The notes under the pieces: generated by a model | What the model saw: the letters and a program-made list of their open reading frames with translations, nothing else | Databases searched by the model: none | What the model was told of the DNA's origin: nothing | Made by a program: the position numbers and the translations under genes | Assembly (NCBI GenBank): GCA_902803795.1 | Contig: CADCRC010000119.1 | Location: 1-24,370 of the forward strand | Origin: an uncultured Erysipelotrichaceae bacterium | Lineage (GTDB): Bacteria; Bacillota_I; Bacilli_A; RF39; UBA660 | Direction: 5' to 3' | Length of the DNA: 24,370 nt | Part shown: piece by piece, positions 15,896 to 23,867 of the stretch | Layout: every line of letters starts with the position of its first letter | How positions within the stretch are numbered: position 1 is the stretch's first letter

Positions 15896-16587
15896 TTTTT
15901 ATTCCTATATATATCTTTTATTAAATCTCTTACATCTTTATAATAATCAATTTTTATATTTTTACTTTTTGCTTTATATACAAATTCACATAAACTACTA
16001 TTTAAGAATCCATTTCTTTTTAAATAATCTACTCTCTTAAATATATCTATTGTTTTACCTCTAACAAGTATTTTATCATCTTTAATAAAAATACAATAAT
16101 TACAATTTTCAAATATCCTATCACTATTATCACTTAATATTATTATTGCTTTATCAAATTTATCTACTAATCTATTAAATAATAGATTAACTTTTTTTAT
16201 ATTTGTTTTATCTAAATAATTAAATATATCATCTATTATTATAAGATTTGGATTATTTATAATAGATACTGATATTTTTATTAATACTTTCTCACTTGTA
16301 GATATTTCATTTATTGTTTTATTCATTATGTTTTTGTTTAGACCTGCTATTTTTAAAGAGTCTATTATTCTATTATCTATATTTTTAATATATAGTTCTC
16401 TGTCTTTAACATATTTATAGAATATATCTTTTATATATATAATATTATTAAATATATTATCATTTACTATACTAATTTTATTATATTCAATATTATCTAT
16501 ATCATCATAATTAATATTACAATTGCCATTAATACCTATAATATTACTATATATTTTTAATCTATATTTTTTAATATTTACTTCCAT
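15892..16587 (-). CDS. Degenerate EcfA-like ABC ATPase without Walker A
   Basis: This 231-residue protein lies where ecfA2 is expected, just before truA. Its outline is an ABC ATPase: a Walker B-like LIIIDDIFNYLD (115-126) preceded by NNPN, an AIIILSDNSDRI segment in place of the IIISTHD switch, IFIKDDKILVRG, and an EcfA-type C-terminus (YLKRNGFLNSSLCEFVYKAK). The P-loop position (IIGINGNCNI, 16-25) has no Lys, the signature LSGGQ is ISTSEK, the catalytic Glu is Asp and the switch His is Asp. It should not hydrolyse ATP. The reading frame is nevertheless complete, coupled to both neighbours by overlaps, and rich in Asn, Ile and Lys. It is either decaying or has a new role. Confidence 0.72.
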   Translation of the reverse strand: MEVNIKKYRLKIYSNIIGINGNCNINYDDIDNIEYNKISIVNDNIFNNIIYIKDIFYKYVKDRELYIKNIDNRIIDSLKIAGLNKNIMNKTINEISTSEKVLIKISVSIINNPNLIIIDDIFNYLDKTNIKKVNLLFNRLVDKFDKAIIILSDNSDRIFENCNYCIFIKDDKILVRGKTIDIFKRVDYLKRNGFLNSSLCEFVYKAKSKNIKIDYYKDVRDLIKDIYRNKK

Positions 16588-17321
16588 ATATTATCTATTA
16601 GCTCCATATTATTATAATAAACATTATCTAAGATATTATAGTCTTTTAATTTAACTGATAAATCTACCATATATGGTAAATATAGTCCTATTTTATTTAA
16701 TTCATTATCTTTTTCTAATATTTTTTTATCATATATGTTATTACATATTCCATTATTTATTATATATATATTATCTACATATAAACCTATATTTAAATCA
16801 ATAGAACTTATTATTATACAGGTGTTATTTTTATATTTATTTATTATATTTAATATATTTTCTTTTTCTTGTTTATTAAATATATCTATATCATCTATTA
16901 ATAATATCTTATATGTATCAGATAATGATAATAATAAATATAATATATATTTTTCTTTTATTGTTAATAAAGATATATTTTTATCTAATAGTTTGTTTAA
17001 ATTTAATTCTTCTATTATTTTATTAAATATATTTTTATTTTCTATATATTTTGATTCTTTAGATATTGTGTCATATAAAAAGCTAATATTATTTAGATTT
17101 ATTAATCTAATATCATGATTTAACTTAGTTATATTATATTCATTTATATTTTTATTGTTATATATAATATTATTAGAATCTACTTCTTTTACAATCATTT
17201 TTAATATAACAGATTTACCAGAATTATTTGGACCACATATTAAATATGTCTTATTTGAATTAAAAGACATATTTATATCATTAAATATATTTTTATATTT
17301 TAATTTTTTAATACTAAGCAT
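16578..17321 (-). CDS. Degenerate EcfA-like ABC ATPase with Walker A
   Basis: This 247-residue protein lies where ecfA1 is expected. It keeps a P-loop, GPNNSGKS (30-37), and the EcfA-type C-terminal motif GLYLPYMVDLSVKLKDYNI. Other key elements are altered: the Q-loop Gln is Leu (about 76), the LSGGQ signature is SLLTIKEKY (117-125), Walker B ILLIDDIDIF lacks the catalytic Glu, and the switch His is Ile (IIISSID, about 174). It may bind nucleotide but should hydrolyse it poorly. It starts 2 nt after the dehydrogenase stop, with AAGGA inside that gene, and overlaps its partner by 10 bp. EcfA1/EcfA2 normally drive vitamin and metal uptake with EcfT; no EcfT is encoded here. Confidence 0.78.
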   Translation of the reverse strand: MLSIKKLKYKNIFNDINMSFNSNKTYLICGPNNSGKSVILKMIVKEVDSNNIIYNNKNINEYNITKLNHDIRLINLNNISFLYDTISKESKYIENKNIFNKIIEELNLNKLLDKNISLLTIKEKYILYLLLSLSDTYKILLIDDIDIFNKQEKENILNIINKYKNNTCIIISSIDLNIGLYVDNIYIINNGICNNIYDKKILEKDNELNKIGLYLPYMVDLSVKLKDYNILDNVYYNNMELIDNIWK

Positions 17322-17322
17322 A

Positions 17323-18069
17323 TTATTTTCCTTCTTCTTGAGAGTTATTAGTTAATTTTAATCTTGCTTTATCACTTAGAAATCTTGTTAAAAATTTATA
17401 TGCTTTCATTTTAGTACCAGGTATTATTAAGAATTTATTTTTAAACATTTGATCTATTGCATATTTAGCTACATATTCTGCACTCATTGGTTTAGTATTA
17501 AATTTAACTTTTGCAGTTTTATTAAAGTTTGTATTTACTGGGCCTGGACATAATACTGATATATGAACATTATTATTTTTTTGTTTTTGTTCATAATATA
17601 TTGCTTCTGTTAGAGAATATACATATGATTTTGTAGCATAGTACTCTGCCATCATTGGTCCCGGTGCGAATGCTGCGGATGATGCGACATTAAGAATATA
17701 TCCACCTTTTTTTTCAAATAGTTGCAAGAAAGACTTTGTTAGAAACATTAGTGCATAAATATTTGTTCCAATCATCTTAGTATCTATATCAATGTTCATA
17801 TCACTAAAATATCCATATTCACCAAAACCTGCATTATTAATTAATATATCTATATTTTCATTTTTAGTTAATACATATATTTCTTTTAATTTTTTTATAT
17901 CTGATATATCAGCTATAATAACAGATGTCTTTGTCTTAATTTCTTTTTGAAGTTTAGATAATTGTTCCTTATTTCTTCCTACTAGTATTAATTCTACATT
18001 TTTTGTAGATAAGTATTTAGCCATTTCATATCCTATACCTGATGATGCGCCAGTAATAAGTGCTTTCAT
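17323..18069 (-). CDS. Short-chain dehydrogenase/reductase
   Basis: This is a classical SDR oxidoreductase of 248 residues with a Rossmann fold. The cofactor loop is TGASSGIG (6-13); VGRN at about 30-33 suggests NADP(H). Further motifs are NNAG (78-81), the catalytic Ser near 130, and YxxxK at Tyr143-Lys147. The C-terminal region (about 205-248) with FLTRFLSDKARLKL resembles the DltE/YqjQ-like group of Bacillota SDRs, whose substrate is uncertain. GAGGTGG precedes the ATG. It is the first gene of an operon with the two EcfA-like genes and truA; the association looks incidental. The substrate cannot be told from sequence. Confidence 0.9.
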   Translation of the reverse strand: MKALITGASSGIGYEMAKYLSTKNVELILVGRNKEQLSKLQKEIKTKTSVIIADISDIKKLKEIYVLTKNENIDILINNAGFGEYGYFSDMNIDIDTKMIGTNIYALMFLTKSFLQLFEKKGGYILNVASSAAFAPGPMMAEYYATKSYVYSLTEAIYYEQKQKNNNVHISVLCPGPVNTNFNKTAKVKFNTKPMSAEYVAKYAIDQMFKNKFLIIPGTKMKAYKFLTRFLSDKARLKLTNNSQEEGK

Positions 18070-18087
18070 AAAACCACCTCTATTTAT

Positions 18088-18096
18088 ATTATATCA
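18088..18096 (-). promoter_or_regulatory. Possible extended -10 promoter for the SDR-truA operon
   Basis: TGATATAAT on the minus strand is identical to the murG extended -10. The predicted start (about 18081) lies immediately before the GAGGTGG ribosome-binding site (18080-18074), so the leader is about 12 nt. No well-spaced -35 is evident. Confidence 0.45.
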
Positions 18097-18181
18097 TTTA
18101 TATTTGTTTTTTTATTATCAATTTTTAATTTAAATTAAATAAATTTATTTTGTTCATTATAATATGCTTTTTTATATAGAT

Positions 18182-18207
18182 AAAAAATAGACACATCGTG
18201 CCTATTT
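18182..18207 (-). terminator. Intrinsic terminator of the rimP-tig operon
   Basis: On the minus strand AAATAGGCAC and GTGTCTATTT (18207-18198 and 18194-18185) pair over 10 bp with one G-U pair and a 3-nt loop, followed by U residues. The 5' arm contains the last codon and TAG stop of tig. Confidence 0.82.
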
Positions 18208-19518
18208 ATTATATTCTTCTAATTTGTCCATTAATTTATTAATTTTAACTTCTTGCCCAATTATATCTAGTGTTCCATATTCTTCAATAACTTGATCTTT
18301 TGTCATGTCAAATTCTTTTATTCTATCTTCTATTTCTTTATCACTTGCTTCAAGTTTTTCTATTTCAATTAACTTATCAATAATAAACTTTTTAATTATA
18401 TCATTATGAACTTGTGGTTCCATTTCATTTTTTAACTCTTCAATTGTCTTTTTAGCAAGTTTTAAATAATTATTTAAATCTATTCCATATTGTCTTCTAA
18501 AATTTTCATCTGTTTTTTTCAAGTGCTCTGATAATCTGTAATCAATATATTTTTGTGGAACATCTACTTCTGTATTTTTAGCTATTTCATCTAAAATACT
18601 ATTTTCAAAGTCTTCATCTAAATGATGTTGTTTATGTTCTTTTATTTCATTTTCAACATATTTTTCAAGAGTTTCTTTTGAGTTAACTCCTTCAATATTT
18701 AAATCTTCAAATAATTCTTCGTCTAATTCTCTTTTTTCTTTTTCTTTAATTGAATTTAGAGTTACTTTAAATTGTACTTCTTGTCCTGCCAAATCTTGTG
18801 CATGATAATCTTCTGGGAAAGTTACTGTGATAGTTTTAGTTTCTCCCTTTTTCATTCCTATTAATTGTTCTTCAAATCCTGGAATAAATTGTCCACTACC
18901 TATTTCTAATTGATGATTAGTAGCACTTCCTCCTTCAAATAATTTGCCATCTTTACTTCCTTCAAAGTCTATTATAGCAATATTACCATTTTCAAGTTCT
19001 CCTTCTTCTTTTACAACTAATTCTGTATATTTATCCAAAAGTTTATCAATGTTTTCTTTTATTTCATCTTTTGTTACTTTTGCTTTTTCTTTTTTAATTT
19101 TAAGATCTTTATATTTTTTAATATTTACTTCTGGTTCAGTTAAAACATTAAAGTTATATACTATTTCATTTTCATTAACATCTTTTATGCTATATTCTGC
19201 AGGCATAATTGGTTCTAATTTTGATTCTTTAAGCATTTTGAAAAATGCAGTATTAGCTAAAGAATCTGCGGCATCTAAATATAGTGATTCAATTCCATAA
19301 TTTTTAATATATATTTCATATGGAGCATGTCCTTTTCTAAATCCTGGAATAGTAATTTTTTTATTTTTTTCTTTGAATGTTTTATCAAGTGCTTTCTTCC
19401 ATTCTTCATTGTCTATTTTAACTTCAACATTATGTTCTGATGTCTTTTCTTTCTTTGTTTCTTTTTTTGTTTCCTTCTTTTCTTCTTTTTCTTCTTCAAC
19501 TTTTTTTGCTTTTGCCAT
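18202..19518 (-). CDS. tig: Trigger factor
   Basis: This is the ribosome-bound chaperone and peptidyl-prolyl isomerase for nascent chains. The ribosome-docking loop is GFRKGHAPYEIY (59-70), the FKBP-type domain is at about 165-258 (FEGSKDGKLFEGG, GSGQFIPGFEEQL), and the C-terminal helical chaperone arms follow. Its 438 residues are close to normal. The first 27 residues are almost all Lys, Glu, Ala and Thr (KKETKKETKKEK) and replace the usual first strand of the ribosome-binding domain. AGGAGG precedes the ATG, 10 nt after the rbfA stop. Placement at the end of the infB operon is unusual, since tig is more often next to clpX. The stop lies inside the terminator. Confidence 0.96.
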   Translation of the reverse strand: MAKAKKVEEEKEEKKETKKETKKEKTSEHNVEVKIDNEEWKKALDKTFKEKNKKITIPGFRKGHAPYEIYIKNYGIESLYLDAADSLANTAFFKMLKESKLEPIMPAEYSIKDVNENEIVYNFNVLTEPEVNIKKYKDLKIKKEKAKVTKDEIKENIDKLLDKYTELVVKEEGELENGNIAIIDFEGSKDGKLFEGGSATNHQLEIGSGQFIPGFEEQLIGMKKGETKTITVTFPEDYHAQDLAGQEVQFKVTLNSIKEKEKRELDEELFEDLNIEGVNSKETLEKYVENEIKEHKQHHLDEDFENSILDEIAKNTEVDVPQKYIDYRLSEHLKKTDENFRRQYGIDLNNYLKLAKKTIEELKNEMEPQVHNDIIKKFIIDKLIEIEKLEASDKEIEDRIKEFDMTKDQVIEEYGTLDIIGQEVKINKLMDKLEEYNK

Positions 19519-19528
19519 AATTTTCCTC

Positions 19529-19867
19529 CTATTTATTTGCGTTTTCTATAACTTTATCTATATGATATTCATATTCTATTAATGTATCATATATGAATTT
19601 TAATTCTGGTATTTTTCTTAATTGTAATTCTTTGCTTAATTCATGTCTTATATAAGGAGATGATTTATTTAATGATTTTATTACTATATTTCTATCATCT
19701 TTATTTAGACAAGTAAAGTATATTTTACAATATGATAAATCTCTAGATGTGTCTACGTCAGTTATTGTAATATATTTTAGATTTTTATTTTTTATTTTTT
19801 GATTTACAATTAAACTAATTGTTTTTTGTATATCTGAATTAATTCTTTTTATCTTATTGTTTTCCAT
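19529..19867 (-). CDS. rbfA: Ribosome-binding factor A
   Basis: RbfA assists late 30S subunit maturation near the 5' end of 16S rRNA. Its single KH-like domain shows the family pattern: an early INSDIQKTISLIV helix, then YITITDVDTSRDLSYCKIYFT and YIRHELSKELQLRKIPELKFIYD. The length of 112 residues is normal. Its start overlaps the upstream unknown gene by 14 bp, with GAGG just before the ATG. It belongs to the rimP-nusA-infB operon, its usual home. Confidence 0.95.
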   Translation of the reverse strand: MENNKIKRINSDIQKTISLIVNQKIKNKNLKYITITDVDTSRDLSYCKIYFTCLNKDDRNIVIKSLNKSSPYIRHELSKELQLRKIPELKFIYDTLIEYEYHIDKVIENANK

Positions 19868-20213
19868 CTTTCCTCTTTGCTAAATTTTTGTAAATGTCTA
19901 CTTTATCTTCAAAGTTATTATTATATACAATGTCAGAAAATTCATCATATTCTAATTTATTTTCTATTGTATTATATATTCTAACTAATGAATCTTTTTT
20001 TAATATTGCAATATAATTATTATTTGGACTTACTGAAATCTTTGTTTTTTCATCTTTATTTGTTAGAAATGTTTCTTTTATAGAATTATTTTTTATATAC
20101 TTTGTAACTACAATTATTTTATCATCTTCTTGAATTTCTTCTAATAAACAATTATTTATTATTTCTTTTGATATTATATTACGATTAAGTTCTTCTTCTA
20201 TTGTATCTTTCAT
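19854..20213 (-). CDS. Unknown protein between infB and rbfA
   Basis: This 119-residue protein is not recognised. It has a helical N-terminus (about 1-24), then a stretch of predicted beta strands (KIIVVTKYI, KISVSPNNNYIAILKKDSLVRIYN) and an acidic C-terminus ending KNLAKRKDGKQ. No membrane segment is seen. It overlaps infB by ATGA and rbfA by 14 bp, so it is co-translated with both. In Bacillus this place is held by the DUF503 protein YlxP, but the sequence has no resemblance to it that I can see. A role in translation or ribosome assembly is only a guess from its neighbours. Confidence 0.7.
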   Translation of the reverse strand: MKDTIEEELNRNIISKEIINNCLLEEIQEDDKIIVVTKYIKNNSIKETFLTNKDEKTKISVSPNNNYIAILKKDSLVRIYNTIENKLEYDEFSDIVYNNNFEDKVDIYKNLAKRKDGKQ

Positions 20214-22297
20214 TTAACTTCTACCTCTTCGTATACCTCTATAATATCATTTTCTTTATAATCTTGACAATTCTCTAGTGTTAAACCACAGTCCATATCT
20301 TTTTTCACTTCTTTTACTTGGTCTTTTTCATGTTGAAGTGTTTTTATATTTCCTTTATATATTACGATTCCATCTCTTATAAGTCTTGCTTTAGCTCCTA
20401 TTTTAACATTTCCTGATATAACATGACATCCAGCTATTAATCCAACTTTTGAAAATTTAAATATTTGTCTTATTTCAAGTTCTCCAATAACTTTTTCTTC
20501 TATTGTTGGCTCTCTCATTCCTTTTATAGATGCCTCTATATCTTCTATTAATTTATAAATAATATCATATGTATTTATTGTAATGCCTTTTTGCTTTGCG
20601 GCTGTGATTACATTTGAATTAGCTCTTACATTAAATCCTATGATAATTGAATTAGAAGTGGATGCTAAAATAACATCTGATTCATTAATTCCACCTACGG
20701 TTGCTCTAACAAAATTAACATGTATTCCATCTATATCTATTTTAGATAATGCTGTTTTAATTGCCTCAAGTGATCCCTTTAAGTCTGTTTTTAATATAAT
20801 ATTTACATCATTTTCACCATTTTTTAATTTTTCAAATAATGTATCAAGACTTACTCCCTTAAGATTTGAATTTAATTCTTTTGATCTTAGAAATCTTTGA
20901 GCTGCTATATTTCTTGCATCTTTTTCACTTTCAAATGCTAAGAACTTATCTCCTGCTTCTGGTACTTCAGTTATTCCTGTTACTTCTACTGGTATTGATG
21001 GTCCTGCCTGAGTTATATTTTGACCTTTATCATTTTTCATACTACGAATTTTACCATAGTAGTTTCCTACAACAATTGGATCTGATAATCTTAATGTACC
21101 ATTTTGTATTAATAGAACTGTATTAATTCCTTGTTTATCTGTTTTTGATGATTCTATTACAACACCACTAGCATATCTATTTGGATTAGCTTTATAATCA
21201 TTTATTTCTGCAACAAGTAAAATATTATCTAATAATTCTTCAATTCCAATATTTTGCTTTGCTGAAATTTTATTTACTATAACATCTCCACCATATTCTT
21301 CTGGTATCAATCCAGCCTCTGTTATTTGTGTTAATATTTTATCTGGATTTACACCTGGTTTATCTATTTTATTGATTGCAACTATTATTGGACATTTTGC
21401 TGCTTTTGCATGATCAATTACTTCTAATGTTTGTGGCATTACTCCATCATCGGCAGCTATAATTATAATTATTATATCAGTTATTTTAGCTCCTCTTTCT
21501 CTCATTTGTGTAAAAGCTGCATGTCCTGGAGTGTCAATAAATGTTATTAGTTTTTCTTTATATTTTACAGAATATGCACTTGTTGTTTGTGTTATTCCTC
21601 CTGCTTCATCTGATACTACATCTGTTTTTCTTATTGCATCAAGTAATGTAGTTTTTCCATGATCTACATGGCCCATTACAGTTACTACTGGAGGACGAGT
21701 AATTAGATCTTCTTCTTTTTCTTCTATTTCTAATTCTTCAAAGTTTGATATATCAGCATTTTCTTCTCTTGTTATTTTCTTTTCATATAATTCTACTAAT
21801 AATTCTGCCGTATCAAAGTCTATATCTTGATTTAGAGTTGCCATAACTCCTAGTCCTATTAGTTTTTTAATTACATCAGCATTTGATGCATTTAATTCTT
21901 TAGCTATATCTCCTACTGTCATTCCATCATGATATATTATATTTTCAGAACTTACATTATTTGAAATTAACTTATCACGATGTTTATAAATATTCTTTTT
22001 TTCTTTTAAAAATTTATTTTCATTTTGTTTTTTAGACTTATTATTAAATTTTTCAAAATTAGTTTTATTTACTATATCTAAATTTTTAGATTTAGCTATA
22101 TCGATTGCTTCTTCTTCCTCTTCTTCCTCTTCTTCTTCAATTTCTATATTATTGGCAATTTCATTATCTAGTAATGTTATTTCATCATCAGTTAATATAT
22201 AATCATCATTATCATATATTATGTCTAATTTGTCGCATATTTTTTTTAAATTATCTATTTTTATATTCATATCATCTGCATATTCTTTCAAGTTCAT
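20210..22297 (-). CDS. infB: Translation initiation factor IF-2
   Basis: IF2 is the GTPase that brings fMet-tRNA to the 30S subunit and promotes subunit joining. The N-terminal region has an IF2_N-like segment, a run of ten Glu (54-63) and a second IF2_N segment (about 123-170). The GTPase domain has G1 GHVDHGKT (208-215), G3 DTPGH (254-258, catalytic His present), G4 NKID (308-311) and SAK. Switch I reads GGITQTTSA (232-240) where GGITQHIGA is usual. Domains II to IV follow, to residue 695. GAGGTG precedes the ATG, which overlaps nothing; the TGA overlaps the next gene. It is central to the operon. The Glu run is coded by a GAA/GAG microsatellite. Confidence 0.97.
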   Translation of the reverse strand: MNLKEYADDMNIKIDNLKKICDKLDIIYDNDDYILTDDEITLLDNEIANNIEIEEEEEEEEEEAIDIAKSKNLDIVNKTNFEKFNNKSKKQNENKFLKEKKNIYKHRDKLISNNVSSENIIYHDGMTVGDIAKELNASNADVIKKLIGLGVMATLNQDIDFDTAELLVELYEKKITREENADISNFEELEIEEKEEDLITRPPVVTVMGHVDHGKTTLLDAIRKTDVVSDEAGGITQTTSAYSVKYKEKLITFIDTPGHAAFTQMRERGAKITDIIIIIIAADDGVMPQTLEVIDHAKAAKCPIIVAINKIDKPGVNPDKILTQITEAGLIPEEYGGDVIVNKISAKQNIGIEELLDNILLVAEINDYKANPNRYASGVVIESSKTDKQGINTVLLIQNGTLRLSDPIVVGNYYGKIRSMKNDKGQNITQAGPSIPVEVTGITEVPEAGDKFLAFESEKDARNIAAQRFLRSKELNSNLKGVSLDTLFEKLKNGENDVNIILKTDLKGSLEAIKTALSKIDIDGIHVNFVRATVGGINESDVILASTSNSIIIGFNVRANSNVITAAKQKGITINTYDIIYKLIEDIEASIKGMREPTIEEKVIGELEIRQIFKFSKVGLIAGCHVISGNVKIGAKARLIRDGIVIYKGNIKTLQHEKDQVKEVKKDMDCGLTLENCQDYKENDIIEVYEEVEVK
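22108..22138. repeat. GAA/GAG microsatellite in infB (poly-Glu)
   Basis: On the plus strand a run of CTT/CCT units codes the ten-Glu tract of IF2 on the minus strand. The mixture of GAA and GAG codons makes it imperfect, but length variation by slippage in steps of three would keep the frame. Confidence 0.7.
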
Positions 22298-22307
22298 AAT
22301 ATCACCT

Positions 22308-22568
22308 CTATTTCAATATATCTATTATTTCTTCATATACACTATCCTCTATTTTGGTTTCTAATTTTCTTTCTAAATTATGATTTTTTTTAGCAAGTTC
22401 TACTACACTTATATCTTTTTTTATATAAGCTCCTCTTCCGTTTTGCTTACCTGTTAAGTCAACAATCACATTTCCTTCTGGTGTTCTTACTATTCTAAGC
22501 AATTCTTTTTTTGGAAGTTTTTCATTTGTTACAACACATGTTCTTAATGGTATTTTTTTTACTTTCAT
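22308..22568 (-). CDS. ylxR: YlxR family RNA-binding protein
   Basis: The 86-residue protein has the YlxR (DUF448) signature: IPLRTCVVTNEKLPKKELLRIV at the start and DLTGKQNGRGAYI in the middle. YlxR-type proteins bind RNA; in B. subtilis YlxR acts as a nucleoid-associated regulator and related proteins influence RNase P. It starts 2 nt after the nusA stop and ends 11 nt before infB, the standard nusA-ylxR-infB order. The L7Ae-like gene (ylxQ) that usually comes between ylxR and infB is missing. Confidence 0.95.
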   Translation of the reverse strand: MKVKKIPLRTCVVTNEKLPKKELLRIVRTPEGNVIVDLTGKQNGRGAYIKKDISVVELAKKNHNLERKLETKIEDSVYEEIIDILK

Positions 22569-22569
22569 A

Positions 22570-23865
22570 TTATTCTGTCCTAAATACTATTCCCATTTCT
22601 GATGCTTCTTTGCTTGTTTTAACATCGATGTCATATCCTGTTAATTTACTAGCAAGTTTAACATTTTGTCCACCTTTTCCTATAGCTAATTTGTAATTGT
22701 CTCCATCTGCTATAGCAAGTGCTTGCTTTGTTTTAGAATCTGAATTTGTTACCATTACTATTAGTTCTTTTGCTGGAGAAAGGGCATTTTTAATATAATT
22801 TTCAGGTTCAGAATCATATCTTATTACATCTAATCTTTCTCCATTTAATTCAGACATAATATTTGCAATTCTTCTTCCTTTTTCACCTATGCAACAACCT
22901 ACAGGATCTATATTAGGATTAGTTGATGATACTGCTATTTTTGTACGTGCACCTGCGACTCTATAAATTGATTCAATCATAACAGTTCCGTCAGATAATT
23001 CAGGTATTTCTTCTTCAAATAATCTTTTAACAAATCCAAAATGATTACGAGATAATAAGATTACTAAGTTTTTTTTCTTCTTTTTCTTGTCTTGTGGTTT
23101 ATCATTTGATTCATTTGTTGGATTATTATTGTTCATTTCAACTTTTGTTACATATACTTTTATTTGAGAACCCATTTTAATTTTTTCACCTGGTATTATG
23201 TTTTTCTTTGGAAGTAATCCGTTAGTTCTACCTAAGTCAATATAATAATTATTCTTGTCTTCCATCATAACTGTTCCAACTAATAATTCATCTTGTTTAT
23301 TTTCAAATTCTCTTAGTATACTTTCTCTTTCTGCTTCTTTTATTTTTTGAGTTACTACTTGCTTTGCAATACTTGTTGCGACTCTACCAAAATCATATGG
23401 TGTTATCTCCTTATCAATTGTATCTCCTATTTCATAATGCTTGTCTATTTTTCTTGCGTCACTCAACTTAATTTCAGTTTCACTATTGAAATATAAAAGT
23501 GCTTCTCTTCTTTTCTTTTCTGCATTAGATATTTTTTCTTCTGTTTCTTCTTGCTCTTCAGATTCATTTTCTTGGTCTTCTTCTGGTTTGGTATCCAAAT
23601 TGTCATCTTCTGCATACATTTCAAATCTGTGATCTTCATATTCTTGACGAGTCATTTTGTCATCTGGTACTACTGTTAAGTATGAGTATACATGAATATT
23701 ACCTGTTTCTCTATCAAAAATTACTTTTACATTATTTTTTGAATTAAAATTTTTCTTATATGCGCTTGTTAGAGCTAGTTCCATTGCATCATATACGATA
23801 TTTGGATCTATGTCTTTTTCTTTTACAATATTATCTACTGCTAATTTAAATTCTTTAGCTTCCAT
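22570..23865 (-). CDS. nusA: Transcription termination/antitermination factor NusA
   Basis: NusA binds RNA polymerase and controls pausing, termination and antitermination. The order is: N-terminal polymerase-binding domain (ends near 190), S1 domain (about 190-280), KH1 with GEKG in DPVGCCIGEKGRRIANI, and KH2 with GKGG in LAIGKGGQNVKLASKLTG. There is no C-terminal acidic-repeat domain, as usual in Bacillota. Two insertions are odd. One, at about 67-124 in the N-terminal domain, is very acidic (PEEDQENESEEQEETEEK) and raises the length to 431. The other, at about 244-266 in the S1 domain, is Asn-rich then Lys-rich (DKKKKKKN). GAGGAGGG precedes the ATG, 2 nt after the rimP stop. Confidence 0.97.
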   Translation of the reverse strand: MEAKEFKLAVDNIVKEKDIDPNIVYDAMELALTSAYKKNFNSKNNVKVIFDRETGNIHVYSYLTVVPDDKMTRQEYEDHRFEMYAEDDNLDTKPEEDQENESEEQEETEEKISNAEKKRREALLYFNSETEIKLSDARKIDKHYEIGDTIDKEITPYDFGRVATSIAKQVVTQKIKEAERESILREFENKQDELLVGTVMMEDKNNYYIDLGRTNGLLPKKNIIPGEKIKMGSQIKVYVTKVEMNNNNPTNESNDKPQDKKKKKKNLVILLSRNHFGFVKRLFEEEIPELSDGTVMIESIYRVAGARTKIAVSSTNPNIDPVGCCIGEKGRRIANIMSELNGERLDVIRYDSEPENYIKNALSPAKELIVMVTNSDSKTKQALAIADGDNYKLAIGKGGQNVKLASKLTGYDIDVKTSKEASEMGIVFRTE

Positions 23866-23867
23866 TT

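Noticed and set aside
22105..22299. Leu-rich plus-strand frame at the infB start
   Set aside because: Antisense to the poly-Glu region of infB; the Leu runs come from CTT/CTC complements of GAA/GAG codons.
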